From Acarospora socialis (taxonomy: Eukaryota > Ascomycota > Lecanoromycetes > Acarosporales > Acarosporaceae): 64,000 nucleotides of DNA. The position numbers were made by a program, and so were the translations under genes. Where the stretch lies: NCBI GenBank assembly GCA_025617375.2, contig JAMYGW020000009.1:1550001-1614000 (forward strand), read 5' to 3'. Positions 43,531 to 55,917 of the stretch are shown piece after piece (the stretch's first letter is position 1; each line of letters opens with the position of its first letter). The notes under the pieces were generated by a model. The model was given only the letters and a program-made list of their open reading frames with translations, was not told the origin of the DNA and ran no database searches.

Positions 43531-45795
43531 TTGGTCATTGAAGAATATCCTTCTACCGAAGAAGACGAATGGACTGCACGGTATTTCTGCTTAGATGCCG
43601 GTCTCAAGTCAACATCGCTGACGCCTCTGATAGACAGCAGTGAGGACCGAGTGCAGAACTCCACGGTCGTGAAACCAGAGTGGACCAAGGCTGAAGAACG
43701 GGCTTTGATCCGCAAGCTCGACTTTCGTGTCCTGTTTCCTTGCTGCGTCGTTTACTTCCTGCCATATATGGACCGTGCCAATTTGGGCAATGTAAAGATC
43801 TTGCAAAAGGGTTTGCCTGGCTCCTTGGAGGAGTCCCTCGAGCTGAAAGGGAACCAATTCAACTGGGTGAGCATCTCAGAATATCTGTCTTGGTTAGGCT
43901 AACAGGCGATCGTAGGCAGTCTCAATTACCTACTTGCAAGTCTTTGAAGCTGAAGGAGCTCCTGCAGGCCATACTTACATTCGCAGTGCCGTGACGGCCG
44001 GTTTGCTTCCATCCAATCTTCTGATGAAGAAGATTTCGGCAAAGCGCTACTTTCCAACTGTGATGGTTCTATGTAGGTGTCTGCGTCTTGTCGGTCTCCT
44101 GATACGTCTAATACAACCTTAGGGGGTATTGTTGTAATGTCGATTGCTGCTTGCAAAAATGCGGGTGGTCTGCTCACCGCAAGGTTCTTCCTTGGACTCC
44201 CTGAAGCTGGTGTCGGTCAGTAATGCGCAGTTACAGAGAGCCTGGCTTGGGATTCTGACGTAGCTATAGTTCCGTGCTGTATTATGTATTTCTCGTTCTG
44301 GTATAAACCATCCGAGCGGGCATTCAGGATTGCAGTCTTCCACAGTGCCAACGCTTTGGCGGCCGCCGTGTCTGGATTCCTCGCGATCGCCATCAATAAC
44401 GTCAGTCCCAATGCTAAGAACAGTGCTCTCCGACCGACTAACTTATGTGAAGCTAAACGATAAACGGGGCTTGCACTCCTGGCAATGGGTGTTTATAATT
44501 GAGGTAAGTCTCTCTTCAGTGGTCTCCGGCAAACACCAAGAACTGACGATATCAAGGGAGCCTTACCGATCATCCTGGCTGTTCCAATATACTTCATCCT
44601 TTTAACCTTCCCGGAGAACTCGAAGGCGCTGACTGAGCGCGGTAAGCATGCTTCATCAGACGGTTTGATGCTACTGTGTGCACTGAACATTACCAGAGAG
44701 ATTCATCGCCATCAACAGGTTCGGTCGTGGAGCAACCAGGAGGACTGATCTCACCTGGGACTGGCCCGCCTTCTTTCGGTATGCTTTGATCTCTATGCCG
44801 TAACTCGATCCTGATCAACCATCAACTCTAGAATTTTCACCAGACCATCGACTTATGTATTCTTCGTCTCGTATGTCTCACTGTGTATCGTCGCGGTGGC
44901 GCAAGCGACCTTCTTGCCCACGATACTGGCCACGGTAGGACCTAGATCCTTGAGATTAGCAGTTAGATAAGCTAAGCTAAGCTGTCATTGCAGTTCCTCA
45001 AATTCTCAGTCCTTAAGTCGAACCTGTATACAGCGATCTGCAATCTGACGATTATTCCAATCTACTGGATCTGGGGAACACATTCCGACTGGACTCGTGA
45101 GCGCATGTGGCATTACCTCTTTCCGATTTCATGCGCAATCCCGTGCTACGCCGTCTGGACGTACGTCTCTTCACACCCAACCAACGGAATCGCAACGATA
45201 TCACTTTTCGGCATGGCCTTCCTCGGCCAGATGGTTCTGGTCTCACAGCCCATTGTCTTGAGCTACCGGAGTTCCACCTTATATGGAGCTGCCGAGCAGG
45301 CTGTCGGCGGAGCGGCAGCCGTTGCTTCGCTTTCGATCGCCAGTATCATTGGTCCCCAGGTACGCTGCGAAATAGTTGTCCGTTGCAGGTCTCATACTAA
45401 CCCCACGAACGATTAGATGTACCCGAATAAGGATGCTCCGCGCTATCTGAACGGCTTCACTGCCACATGTGCTGTCCTTGCTGTGTGAGTTATTCGAGAT
45501 GGCTGACGGGCTCCAATCTCTGATGCTTGGCAGCTGTATCGTCTCCTATCTCACCATTCCATTGTGGCTTCTCCGCGAAGCGAAGATCCGCAAACAGAAG
45601 ACCGGACATGCCATCCCGCTGCAGGCTATGGAAGACGCGGAGCACAGTCAAGTCTCCGCTGCTACACTGGCCCATATTCACGAGATCAACGCGCTCGAGG
45701 AAAGCTCGGCAACAAAGATTGCAGATTTGGAGAGTGGTGAGAAGGCAGAGCACAAGCGCGCGCTCCACGTGGAAACACCACGCGAAATAGTCTGA
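43531..45795 (+). CDS. MFS anion:cation symporter-family transporter (allantoate/nicotinate permease-like)
   Basis: About twelve exons could be joined in phase from 43531: ...43866, 43916-43935, 43987-44072, 44123-44215, 44270-44400, 44453-44503, 44557-44641, 44697-44778, 44832-44934, 44994-45359, 45417-45484 and 45534-45795. The product is a 12-helix Dal5/Tna1-type permease: LDFRVLFPCCVVYFLPYMDR at helix 1, LLPSNLLMKKISAKRYFPTV, ARFFLGLPEAGV, FSFWYKPSERAFRIAVFHSA and HSWQWVFIIEGALPI. Exon 2 is only 20 nt. The intron 43936-43986 uses a GC donor (GCAAGT). The start is unresolved: no ATG lies in frame at the head of the first exon, so a further short 5' exon is expected. It is probably the importer of the carboxylic acid activated by the adjacent ligase. 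Confidence 0.88.
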
Positions 45796-46323
45796 GAATA
45801 TGAGAGAGATGGAGTCTGTAAAGTAGTCGAGAGCTGTCTGTTCGAAGGGCTTTTGTACATATTGAACAATGAAAGCAGGTGTAAAGTTTTCCTTAGTAAA
45901 GGTCCCTGTTGCATACAATCAACAAACAGGAATCCACATTGCGTGGCAAGATGAGACGCCGGGATCCCGCTTACTGTACGTCATCTGGTTCGCTGGGGAA
46001 CTCCCCACCTAGACATCGTTGTCTGCCCTTCATCTCTACACTATACGAAGCTTACTCTTGATGTGGCTTGGGAAAACGTCAAGTCACTCACACCATAGCT
46101 GGTCCTGTGCGTGCAGTAGGCTAGGCAATCCAAAATGCCGAGCTTTGGAAATGCCGTTGAATACCGGCAAGAAAAACGCCGAGGGTTACGAGAGTCGCGA
46201 TGCCTCGGATCGCTACTCTATCGACGGTACAGCTTCATTATATGCAGAGGTGTATCACCCATGGAAGGCGAGAGTGCCAAATCCTAGAAGATCATCAACT
46301 CCAACCTTCGATCCTGGTGGACC
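45796..46323. promoter_or_regulatory. Promoter region of the acyl-CoA oxidase gene
   Basis: Holds CCGAGG at 46179-46184 and CCTCGG at 46203-46208, an inverted pair 24 bp apart and 116-145 bp before the start codon. CCTCGG is the established core recognised by FarA and FarB, regulators of fatty-acid catabolic genes in Aspergillus. No gene is seen in the rest. Confidence 0.55.
46179..46208 (+). promoter_or_regulatory. Paired CCTCGG elements (FarA/FarB-type)
   Basis: CCGAGG (46179) and CCTCGG (46203) face each other within 30 bp. Known biology: fungal Far proteins bind CCTCGG upstream of beta-oxidation genes. Inference: fatty-acid induction of the oxidase. Confidence 0.5.
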
Positions 46324-48839
46324 ATGGCCGACTTCACTGCTGCACTGAGACCAGCCCCTCAATCAGACGGCGCAGCAACTCTAACAAGGGAGCGAGCGCA
46401 GTCAACCATACCCGTGCAGGACTTAGCAAAACATCTACTCTCACGCGATGACTTCCTCAACCGCCAAGAGAGAATCCTCGATGTTCTCCAACGAGAGCCA
46501 CTCCTCTCCAAAACGAACCAGATGAATTTGTCACGGCCTGATCGATATCAACTTGGGCTCGCTCGAGCAAAACTTCTACGGCGCTTGACTTTAAAACACT
46601 CGTGGGATCATGAGGACTACAAGGTCAGCGCCCTAGCCCTGAATGTAGTGCATTCAGGCGTTAACCTGGCGCGGGTAACAGATGAGCGAGTATCTCGTTG
46701 ACGATGTCTCTCCGTACCATCTACATATGACAATGTTTGCAACTACGATTCGGGAGCAGGCGAGTGATGAGCAGCGGGCATATTGGATGCCCAAGATTGA
46801 AGCTTGGGAGATCATCGGCGCATATGCTCAGAGTGAGATGGGCCATGGAAGTAATGTTAGGGGACTGGAACTGGAAGCAAAATGGGACCCCACCACGAAA
46901 GAATTTGTGCTACACAGCCCCACTTTGACAGCAAGCAAATGGTGGAATGGCACTCTAGGCCGAACTGCGACCCACGCTATCGTTGTAGCTCAACTGCTGC
47001 TACCTCATCCTTTATTACTGAACAATGATGCTGGTCAGGACGCTGATGCCAAGTATACTTCACTTGGCCCTCATCCTTTCATAGTGCAGATCCGCGACTC
47101 GAAGAGCCATCTGCCTCTTGAAGGCATCGTTGTTGGGGACATCGGTCCAAAATATGGATATGCACCTATGGACAATGCCTATATGCTGTTCAACAACTTC
47201 CGGTGAGCCGCACTCTTTCTCTCTTTATTCAGCCCGGGTTCTCCTTTGGGTATAAGCCAGTGTCCCCACGAACAAGATGGACGGCTATGCCTAGTGTTAC
47301 CTTCTCTACGTGGGTATTGATATTGATCATTTCTCAGTATACCTCATAATGCAATGCTGTCACGCTACTCGAAACTAGATCCAGACACAGGGTCATACAC
47401 CAAGCCCCAAAACCCAGCTGTGGTCTATGGTTCCTTGACTTATGTGGGTTCAGCCCGCTCTTCGCACGCAGATGCTGGACATGCCGAGCTTGTTAACTAA
47501 AATTCACTTAGGTTCGTGCAAATATTGTCATGCATGCCCGCCTCGTGCTTGCAAGAGCAGTCACAGTAGCCGTTCGGTATACTTCAATACGAAGGCAGTT
47601 CCGAGACCGTGATGCGAAGGACAGCAGTGGCCCGGAAGTCGCCGTGCTGGATTATCCCACTGTACAGATACGAATACTCCCACTCCTGGCCACTACTTTC
47701 GCCCTACATTATAGTGGTGAAGCCATGAACGAGCTGTACCAGCGGACTCGAAAGACCGTCGAAGGCGGTGACTTCAGCGCTTTGGCAGATTTGCACAGTA
47801 CTTCCTCCGGTCTTAAGAGCCTATGTACTACTTTGGCGGCGGACGGGATTGAGACGTGTCGGAGATCCATGGGAGGTCATGGTTTCGGGGGTTACAGTGG
47901 TTTGGTGCAGCCGAACTCCGACTATCTATCCAAACCCACTGTTGAGGGTGACAATTGGATGATCACCCAGCAAGTCGCGGCCTATCTGATCAAGAAAATG
48001 ACGGCCGCAGTGGTTGAACCAACTTCTCCCGCAGCTGACAGTACAGATATGGGCCTTAAGCATTACATGAAGACACGCGAGCAAATATTAGATGGCAACA
48101 TCCTCAGCAATGATCAAGCTATTGTTGATGCTTTTCAGCGCCGGACGGCGGATATGGTAAGAGGGCCTCCCTCTTCTTGCGGCTGACCTACATTAATCAC
48201 GCAGCTTAGAGCTATAAAGCCTACCACGACCGAGTTGTGAAGAACCTACCATAGAACAGTCTGCTGATACAACTGCATAAGCTTAGTCGAGGTTCGTGAT
48301 CACGACACAATCTCGCGATCCAAAGCTAAACCCTGGATCACTAGCCCACTCTCAAGCCATCCTCGTCACCAACTTCTTCAACGCACTTTCTTCGGATCCA
48401 GGTGTGCCCGCCGCTTCGAAAGAGGTTCTTTGGGACCTTTTCCGCCTCTTTGCATTCTTCACTATAGATAACGATGGCCGAGAGTTCTATAATGCGGGTG
48501 CTGTTATTAATGATCAACTGGACGAGCTACCAGCACAGATTCTCTCCGTCATGAGTCGCGTAAGGCCGCATGCGGTGAGGTTAGTTGACGCCTGGTCAAT
48601 ACCGGATTATTTGCTTGACAGGTATGTGCTTCCACTGCCTCGTTCACAGAGCTTGGAAGTGATGTGGCTCACACCTTTGTAGTTCTCTTGGCCGCTATGA
48701 CGGCAGGGTGTATGAAGATATGTTCAATCGCGCGCATCGGTGGAATCCGCTCAACAGGCTCAACTTTAACCCTGATTATCGCACAGAGGAGATTGTAATG
48801 GGGAGCGGTGATGGCGGCAAGATTTTGTCGAAGCTATAG
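46324..48839 (+). pseudogene. Peroxisomal acyl-CoA oxidase with one in-frame stop
   Basis: Exons 46324-46623, 46682-47202, 47338-47443, 47512-48156, 48210-48291, 48345-48621 and 48683-48839 total 696 codons with all phases matching. Conserved blocks are YAQSEMGHGSNVRGLELEA (FAD/substrate loop), HSPTLTASKWWNGTLGRTA, GDIGPKYGYAPMDNAYMLFN, RRQFRDRD, SMGGHGFGGYSG (FAD) and VEGDNWMITQQVA, which includes the catalytic Glu. The protein ends SKL, the canonical PTS1. A TAG at 48252-48254 falls inside RVVKNLP/NSLLIQLHKLSR, where the family normally has Trp, a one-base G-to-A change. Downstream exons keep splice sites and frame. If real, the truncated product loses the last C-terminal helices and the targeting signal. 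Confidence 0.9.
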
Positions 48840-49111
48840 TGGGCTCTGGAATACTCTTCGCTAGGTCCTTCATGACAATAGATTGCTTCGGATTTGTATT
48901 ACTTGGGTCGTCCGGGAGCCTGCTCAAATGAAGCAGAATAGGCTTGGGGAGCTGGTTCTTCAAATTGCCCATATGCGTGATCCAATTCGATCCCTTGTGG
49001 CACCTTGGTGGGTTTTGTGTAACCTGGGTTGCCCCATTCGTAAACATTGATGCAGGGCTCGGCAATACCCGGTCCAGCCTAATCTGATCCTCCCCCTTGC
49101 CATTCATATAT
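48840..49111. other. Intergenic spacer
   Basis: Lies between the oxidase 3' end and the M16 protease start. Nothing coding seen. Confidence 0.45.
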
Positions 49112-52100
49112 ATGTCTCACTATCTGACTCTGTTGAGGTCCACGCATGCCAGTCTCTGTAGATCTCCTACTGTCAGAAAGAACCTGCGCTCCTACACTTG
49201 TCACCACCTTTTGACGCGCAACACCTTCACACGGCACCCGACTGCCATAATGCACCGCCATCATTCCAGTATGATACCAATAGAGCGCCTCGCCGATAAG
49301 CTTGAGGCACCGGCCCTCGACGACAGAACATACCGAGTCATTAGACTGCCAAACAAGCTAGAAGCTCTACTCGTTCATGATCCAGACACAGACAAGGCAA
49401 GCGCGTCAGTGAACGTTAATGTGGGTAGCTTCAGCGATGCGGACGACATGCCGGGAATGGCACATGCGGTGGAGCATTTACTCTTCATGGGAACGGAGAA
49501 AGTAAGTATTTCGGGCTTCTTAATCCCTAGCATAGTACACTGACATTTGCCAGTACCCGGTAGAGAATGCTTACAACCAATACCTCACGGCCCACTCCGG
49601 TTCCTCAAACGCATATACTGCCTCAACCGAGACCAACTACTTCTTTGAAGTGGCTGCCTCGTCAGGTACCACAGGAGCTGATGCGCTCACGAACGGAGCT
49701 ACACCTTCGCCGCTAGTTGGGGCTCTTGACCGCTTTGCCCAGTTCTTCATTGCGCCTTTGTTCCTTTCCTCAACCTTGGACAGGGAACTGAAGGCGGTCG
49801 ACTCAGAAAATAAGAAAAATCTCCAAAGTGACAACTGGCGACTCTCACAGCTTAACAAATCTTTGTCCAATCCAAAGCATCCCTATCACCACTTCTCTAC
49901 AGGCAATCTGCGAACTTTAAGGGATGAGCCCAGGAAGCGGGGCGTAAAGATCCGTGAAGAGTTTATCAAATTCCATGATCAGCACTATTCAGCCAACCGA
50001 ATGAAGCTGGTCGTACTCGGTCGAGAATCTTTAGACGAGCTTGAGGGTGTGGTTGCGGATCTCTTTTCTGGCGTGCGAAATAAGGATCTACCCCAAAACC
50101 GATGGGATGGAGTCCAGCCATTTACTGAGCGTGAAGCTCTTACTCAAGTCTTCGCAAAACCTGTCATGGACAGCCGCACGCTCGACATCTACTTCCCTTA
50201 CCAGGATGAGGAAGCGTTGTACGAATCTCATCCTAGTCGTTACCTAAGCCACCTTATAGGTCACGAAGGTCCCGGCAGTATTCTGGCTTACATCAAATCC
50301 AAAGGCTGGGCCAACGGCCTTTCCGCTGGCGCTATGCCGATCTGTCCTGGTGCAGCGTTGTTCACCATCTCTATTCGCCTTACAGAGGATGGGCTCAAAC
50401 AGTACGAGGAAGTGATAAAGGTGGTATTTCAGTATATCTCTCTAATTCGCGAGTCACAGCCCCAAGAATGGATCATGGATGAGATGAAAGGCATGGCCGA
50501 GGTAGATTTCCGCTTCAAGCAGAAAACACCTGCGAGCAGCTTTACGAGTAAGTTAAGTAGTGTCATGCAAAAGCCATTACCCCGAGAGTGGTTGTTGAGT
50601 GGCTCTCGCCTTATTCGAAAGTTCGATCCGGAGGCTATCACGAAGGCACTCGAGTATCTTCGGACAGACAATTTCAGGTTGACCATTGTAAGCCGGGATT
50701 TCCCCGGCGACTGGGATCAGAAGGAGAAATGGTACGGTACGGAATACAAATATGAGTCAATACCAGAATCTCTTGTTGCCGCGGTCAAGAAAGCAGGGCA
50801 GAGTACAGGGGACGATAGGCTCGCCGAGCTACATCTTCCCCATCGGAACGAGTTCATCCCAACAAAGCTGAATGTGGAGAAGAGGGAGCCCGAAGAGCCT
50901 GCTAAAGCGCCCAAACCCATTCGCAACGATGAAGGCGTACGGACGTGGTGGAAGAAAGACGATCAGTTTTGGGTACCAAAAGCCAACGTGTTTATAACAC
51001 TAAGGACACCTTTGGTGTACGCCAGTGCCGCAAACACAGTGAAGGCGAAACTCTACTGTGAGCTCGTGAAAGATGCTTTGGTCGAGTATTCATATGATGC
51101 AGAACTCGCCGGCTTGGACTATGATTGCGGTATTTTCTCGAATGGCCTGGATGTTCAAGTCAGTGGCTACAACGACAAGATGGCGGTTCTGTTGGAGAAG
51201 GTGTTGGTTAGTATGCGAGATCTCGAAGTGAAGCCTGATAGGTTTAGGATCGTCAAGGAGCGCCTTCTGAGAGGATATCGGAACTGGAACTTTCAGCAAC
51301 CTTTCCGACAAGTTGGAGATTTCACACGATGGCTGGGAACGGAGAATGGTTGGATCAACGAAGAGCAGTTGGCAGAATTGCCACATCTATCACCAGAAGA
51401 TATATCGACATTCTTCCCACAGTTACTCCGGCAAGTGCACATCGAAGTCCTTGCGCACGGTAATTTGTACAAGGAAGACGCTTTGAAGCTGACAGACCTG
51501 ACTGAGTCGGTGCTGAAGCCCCGCGCATTGCCGCAATCCCAGTGGCATGTCCGACGTAATCTGATGCTACCCGAAGGTAGCGACTTTACTTACTCACGAG
51601 CTCTTGGAGACCCGGCAAACATCAATCATTGCATTGAATATTACGTCTATGTGGGTTCGGTTGCAGATCGGGTTCTCAGAGCTAAGCTTTTGTTGCTTGC
51701 GCAAATGACGGACGAGCCAGGCTTCGATCAGTTACGGACAAAGGAGCAACTGGGATACATCGTCTTCACAGGAGCTCGTATGGCTGCTACAACGATGGGA
51801 TACCGAGTCATCATCCAAAGCGAAAGGTCGCCGGAGTACCTAGAAACACGGATCAACGCTTTCTTGGTCCAGTTTGGGAAGTCTCTGAAAGAGATGTCAA
51901 CGGATGCGTTCGAGAGCCACAAGAACAGTTTGATCAACAAAAGACTGGAAAAGCTGAAAAACTTGGGTCAAGAGAGCACTCGATTTTGGACACATATCAC
52001 TACTGAATATCTCGACTTTGTACAAAACGAGAACGACGTGGCTCATTTGAGGCCGTTAACCAAGGGAGATCTGATCAGTTTCTTCGATCACTACATTGAA

Positions 52101-52613
52101 CCTACCTCTCCGGCTCGAGCGAAGCTTTCTGTGCACATGATCGCGCAACTCTCGGCCAAAGCTGTTGGTGACACGATGGACTCTGCTGAGCAAAAACAGA
52201 AGGTTATAACTATGTTGGGTAAATACCTGAACTCGTTAGGTTTGGAGGTGGATCATGAAAAGTTAACGAAACGACTTGCCGAAGTCGACGTAGCTGGTGG
52301 CGACGAAGCTGGGATTATCCAAGCCATAGAGACATATCTCTCCACTGACATCCAGGTTGAGGATGGTAAAGCCAAGGATGTTATCGAGCAAGGCCAACAG
52401 CTTCTCGGGACCGTTCTCCCGAGCTTGGGCATCGAGGTGCGCTCAGCCACTAAGGAAGATGGCATGGACCACGAAATCAACGATGTGCCCGCGACAAAGG
52501 CGACTACATTCATTAGCAATGTTCATGAATATAAAGCTGGTCTACAGGCGAGTGCAGGAGCACGTCCGGTCAAAGACTTGAGCGAATTCGAAGATATAGA
52601 ACCGAAGCTCTGA
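49112..52613 (+). CDS. M16 metalloprotease, insulin-degrading-enzyme / Ste23-like
   Basis: Exons 49112-49501 and 49554-52613 encode 1149 residues, close to fungal IDE homologues with an N-terminal extension. The inverted zinc motif is HAVEH in GMAHAVEHLLFMGTEK, then YNQYLTAHSGSSNAYTAS and the distal Glu region RELKAVDSENKKNLQ. The later half contains the inactive M16 repeat (EPGFDQLRTKEQLGYIVFTG, a very conserved IDE block). The enzyme degrades peptides such as mating pheromones or mitochondrial presequence-type fragments. The N-terminus (residues 1-48) is rich in Arg/Ser/Leu with almost no acids, so a mitochondrial targeting sequence is possible; the ATG at 49251 would give a cytosolic form. 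Both starts are in frame. Confidence 0.95.
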
Positions 52614-53068
52614 TAAACAGACTCGAGGCGCACAATAATCGATACCATCGCCCCTCACATTCTCTCGGCAAATCTCGACTCATGTTTCCTCAGCCTCGAG
52701 GCATTCTCAGGAGTTCATGGCGTCGTCGATGGATAAAATGGTGAGGAAGATAAAAGCATGACGAATGTAGACTATCAAGTTAGAGCGCGAAGTAGAACAT
52801 CTCCACGTAGTCCACGGATCATGAAATGATACCTATCCAGTGCATTGCGGGTGACTTTACCTTTCAAGCTTCCATCTAAAGATTAATCTGTCACGGAATT
52901 AAGGTGCGGCTCTTACTGTAGTTTAAGCTCTAGGAGCTTCAACACCCTCACCCTTACCATCTTCACTTACATATACGAAAGTTTTGAATTAAAATAAGCT
53001 CCCCCACGCTTCTCTTCCGAAGTGCAGTAAAATGACGCTTGAGTAACTACAACTGAGTCCCGAACACG
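52614..53068. other. Intergenic spacer
   Basis: M16 protease 3' region and promoter of the CFIm25 gene. No gene seen. Confidence 0.45.
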
Positions 53069-54104
<1,036 letters not shown>

Positions 54105-54452
54105 CTGGTTTCGCATTTGGTCTCCGGGTGTTGGCGATGGCGCATGTGCAGATAGGGTTGGAGATCAATCTTGACAGCGGAAATGAGAACCTCTTCAAGT
54201 AATCGGGATACAGTACGAAGAAACCAGTATTAGTGTCCGCACATACTATGAGCGGTAACACAATTAAGTCAATGGTGCGTTGCAGTTGTCAATGGTGATA
54301 TATTACTTTCAACGTAGGAAATTTGATTTGGAAGTGTATGGATCAAAACCACAACCTTTCAACTAGCTAGTCCTGCGCGCCCTGAACCTTGCCAGTAAAA
54401 GCAGAAAGCAGGTACTGTGGCTTCAACAGATGCCCCGGACGGTGCTATTCCA
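54105..54452. other. Convergent intergenic spacer
   Basis: 3' regions of two convergent genes; nothing coding recognised. Confidence 0.5.
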
Positions 54453-55436
54453 CTACACCACCTCGCCTTCGGATGCTACACTATTCATAGCCACAAGATC
54501 AAACGCCTTTCTCTCCTTCCCATCCAGACAAATGCTAAAGATTCCGACTCTTTCGTAAAGTAACGACATATACGAATTAGAGGACCCAAGCAATCCCACT
54601 AACCCATCTTCCAGCTTGCCCACAACCGTCTCCGGACTAGCCCTGACCGCATTCTGCCACTGAACATAAGGATCCGCCTCCTCCCCCACCTGCAAAGAAC
54701 CCTCTCCCGGCACCAGGTACCCCAAATTCAACGAAAGCGGTGTAACAACATCAAGCACAAGTATTCCAACTGCAACCCCACGGGCCTGAGGCTTGCAAAA
54801 ACCCAGCCCACAGTCCAAGAACCGCGCCAGCAGCGAGTACAGATCATTCGCCATGCGACAGGCAATACCATCGCCCTCCCGCCACGCCGAATACAAACTG
54901 GGCCTATCTCCGTAAAGGCGAACATCGACTTCCAGCACCGCCACGTGGGGAGACAGTGCGGGGACACGTAGCCAGGTTAGGAAAATCTCCTCTTCGCGCA
55001 TGATCAGACAGTCGAGTTTGTACCGCAATGTCTTCATTTTCTTGGCGAGTGCGATGATCGGTTGCAATTCAGAATGGATCTGTCGGTTCACGAGTAGCAG
55101 AGGTGTAGTGGTGATCTGAACGGGGAGGGCACAATTGATGGGCCAGTTCCCTAGATCTACAGATAAACGTTGCTGGTCCACAAGCATCTTATGGTATTCG
55201 AGGTCTTCCTCCGTCTGAGGCGGAAGAAGCTCGTTGTCGAGGACGTGCGCGTATATGAGATCGCGAAGCTCGCGGGGGAGGTCCAGCAGGTAGGTAGCCA
55301 TCACTGATCTTGGCTTCTCTTCAAGGCGCGAGGATAGCAGAGGACGGTGCATGACACGAGAAAACAGTCTCGTGTACGGTATCGCGGCGCGGTGCAAGGA
55401 GACGCCCCGACTTTGTAGGTCTGCAAAGCTCGACAT
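54453..55436 (-). CDS. F-box-like / conserved fungal hypothetical protein
   Basis: An uninterrupted frame of 327 residues from ATG 55436. An in-frame ATG at 55301 (MATYLLDLPRELRDLIYAHV) would give 282 residues and begins directly with the recognisable domain. The LPxELRxxIY pattern is the F-box-like opening of a very large fungal family. It is followed by TPLLLVNRQIHSELQPIIAL, also typical, then a beta-strand VAVLEVDVRLYGDRP. Members may be adaptors for SCF-type ubiquitin ligases, but most have no known role. The 45-residue N-terminal extension is basic. No membrane segment or secretion signal is seen. Confidence 0.8.
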   Translation of the reverse strand: MSSFADLQSRGVSLHRAAIPYTRLFSRVMHRPLLSSRLEEKPRSVMATYLLDLPRELRDLIYAHVLDNELLPPQTEEDLEYHKMLVDQQRLSVDLGNWPINCALPVQITTTPLLLVNRQIHSELQPIIALAKKMKTLRYKLDCLIMREEEIFLTWLRVPALSPHVAVLEVDVRLYGDRPSLYSAWREGDGIACRMANDLYSLLARFLDCGLGFCKPQARGVAVGILVLDVVTPLSLNLGYLVPGEGSLQVGEEADPYVQWQNAVRASPETVVGKLEDGLVGLLGSSNSYMSLLYERVGIFSICLDGKERKAFDLVAMNSVASEGEVV

Positions 55437-55917
55437 ACACCAAGCTGGCTGTCAGGGACTGAAGAGGAATGGTAAAAGCCTGCATGTGGAAAGAACTCAG
55501 ATGAACAACCCCTCTTGGTCCATGACCAATACATCTATCATTTCACAGACCACATTGAAGACGCAGTGATCAAGTGGCAGGATAGTTGAACGGTAGGTTG
55601 TTGGTTAGGACTAATACTGTATATGTTATGTTCCTAGGGTTTGGAACGTGTCGAAGTCTTAAATTCTCTTCGGAAGGTATGATGCATAGCGATTACATGC
55701 CTGCGAACCTCATCTCATCTACCGTATGAGACCAGGCAGCGATTATTCTAGCCCTTAAGTGTCCAGCAGTCCTAGATGCTGCGGTTCCGTACAGCACAGT
55801 AACCTTATTAGACCGTCACCACGCAACCCCCACATCCAGGCGGGGGGCTATACCTAGTCAGCATACCCCACACCCTAACCGGGTCGATACTCGTACAACA
55901 AGCCAGGAGTCGTCACA
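55437..55917. promoter_or_regulatory. Divergent promoter between F-box-like gene and dephospho-CoA kinase
   Basis: 481 bp, no gene; promoter for both neighbours. Confidence 0.45.

Noticed and set aside
26591-48839. Altered genetic code explaining internal TAA and TAG codons
   Set aside because: The other genes in the window use TAA, TAG and TGA only as terminators.
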